Shown one piece after another: positions 23,963 to 24,537 of a stretch of 24,537 bases of DNA. The stretch's first letter is position 1, and each line of letters opens with the position of its first letter. The translations under genes were made by a program, and so were the position numbers. Origin of the DNA: Flemingiibacterium sp045636145 (GTDB taxonomy: Bacteria > Bacillota > Clostridia > Oscillospirales > CAG-272); the NCBI GenBank assembly GCA_045636145.1, contig JAZTWV010000053.1, forward strand, positions 1 to 24,537, written 5' to 3'. The notes under the pieces are model-generated. The model was not told where the DNA came from, ran no database searches, and worked only from the letters and a program-made list of their open reading frames with translations.

Positions 23963-24059
23963 AGTAGACCTACACGGCATAAAGACCGTTTTCAGATACA
24001 ATCCTGTATGTTAATTCAGTCTTTATGCCGTCCTTACTGTACTTGTTCAGCGGTCTACT
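23963..24059. repeat. nested interrupted inverted repeat after the sialidase-like gene
   Basis: ACGGCATAAAGAC (23974-23986) is exactly complementary to 24019-24031. Outside it AGTAGACC (23963-23970) is exactly complementary to 24052-24059. On the minus strand it begins 8 nt after the sialidase-like stop, but A-rich rather than T-rich sequence follows, so it is not a standard terminator. It could be an mRNA-stabilising 3' structure or a remnant end. The rest of 23722-24066 holds only the ribosome site of the secreted protein; no clear promoter was found. Confidence 0.65.
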
Positions 24060-24066
24060 CTGCCGA

Positions 24067-24537
24067 CTAATCAAGATTGGTCTTAGGCCAAAAACCGTAG
24101 GAAGTGATTTCGTCTTTCTTTATGAAATACAATTCTTCGCGCTGAACCTTGTGATAAAGATCGCTGTTTGAATCGGTAAACTCATAGTTTCCAAGCTCCT
24201 GCGCAAAACCGGTACCCACCACCACATAGTCGCCGACTACCTTCACAAAGGGGTCAACTATATGGTTGAAATGTACTCCGTTATAGGTAACGGGAGTTTC
24301 CTGTCTTATAACATCCATGCAGTATTCCCAGTTGATACCGTCAACACTGCGAGCAAGTCCAAGACGGGTACGGGCATCGTTATAAACCCAAACCAAATAT
24401 CTTACACCTGTTTCAGGATCGCGGAACACATCAAAAGAGGATCTGTAGCACTTGAAGTCTTCCATTCTCACAAGCTCACCCCAAGTAACGCCGTTGTCCT
24501 TTGATTCACTGTACTGCATACAGCCGGCATTGGTCCA
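24067..24537 (-). CDS. sialidase-like (BNR/Asp-box) protein, C-terminal part; runs off the right edge
   Basis: The last 156 codons of a gene are present; the frame is open to the window end, so the ATG at 24519 is probably internal. Two Asp-box-like turns are visible: SKDNGVTW and ARSVDGINWEY. Between them lie strands typical of a beta-propeller (RYLVWVYNDARTRLGLA). FNHIVDPFVKVVGDYVVVGTG follows, and the protein ends FWPKTNLD. Such domains occur in sialidases and related exo-glycosidases or glycan-binding propellers; without the N-terminal half the reaction cannot be stated. It is transcribed toward the large secreted protein, 345 nt away, and may belong to the same glycan locus under the AraC regulator. 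Confidence 0.65.
   Translation of the reverse strand, partial: WTNAGCMQYSESKDNGVTWGELVRMEDFKCYRSSFDVFRDPETGVRYLVWVYNDARTRLGLARSVDGINWEYCMDVIRQETPVTYNGVHFNHIVDPFVKVVGDYVVVGTGFAQELGNYEFTDSNSDLYHKVQREELYFIKKDEITSYGFWPKTNLD

Overview
The window looks like a chromosomal segment of a low-to-mid GC Gram-positive anaerobe of the Clostridia (Oscillospiraceae/Lachnospiraceae-like). This is inferred from strong GGAGG ribosome sites, a lipoprotein signal on a CotH protein, a Pel-type exopolysaccharide operon with no outer-membrane components, and clostridial-type GGDEF, AraC and integrase sequences. Nearly every gene lies on the minus strand. No species can be named from sequence alone.

Layout. (1) Positions 1-490 hold degraded sequence, with a possible AraC-type helix-turn-helix remnant, ending in the isolated 3' end of a tRNA (462-489). 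It is followed by a bidirectional terminator (492-528). (2) Positions 552-15779 form one tightly packed minus-strand block of ten genes. In transcription order they encode: an HD-GYP/epimerase-like/PelD fusion, a PelE-like protein, a PelA-like deacetylase, PelF glycosyltransferase, PelG transporter, a CotH kinase lipoprotein, a VTC-domain protein, a DUF4956 membrane protein, a PAS/degenerate GGDEF/EAL/PAS protein and a membrane GGDEF protein. Overlaps or very short gaps join the first nine; 38 nt precede the last. (3) Positions 15941-18545 are a scrapyard of mobile-element debris: a possible transposase tail, an excisionase-like gene, three separated integrase pieces, two host genes (arsC-like and MATE) cut off and joined to integrase fragments, and one apparently intact DUF5714 gene. 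(4) Positions 18647-24537 carry an AraC regulator with a good promoter and a 17-bp G/C-tract inverted repeat. They also carry a secreted 1330-residue protein of alternating beta-sandwich modules and the 3' part of a sialidase-like (BNR) gene that runs off the right edge.

How the genes may work together. PelF would polymerise and PelG export an amino-sugar polymer, helped by the PelD/PelE-like membrane proteins and trimmed by the deacetylase. The PelD-like protein keeps an RxxD c-di-GMP site next to a ruined GGDEF motif, so it should sense c-di-GMP. The same polypeptide carries an intact HD-GYP phosphodiesterase, and the operon also encodes one apparently active diguanylate cyclase and one apparently active EAL phosphodiesterase. 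Production, breakdown and sensing of the second messenger therefore appear to be packaged with the secretion machine. The CotH/VTC/DUF4956 trio suggests that phosphorylation of surface protein or a polyphosphate-type reaction is linked to the polymer. That link is inference.
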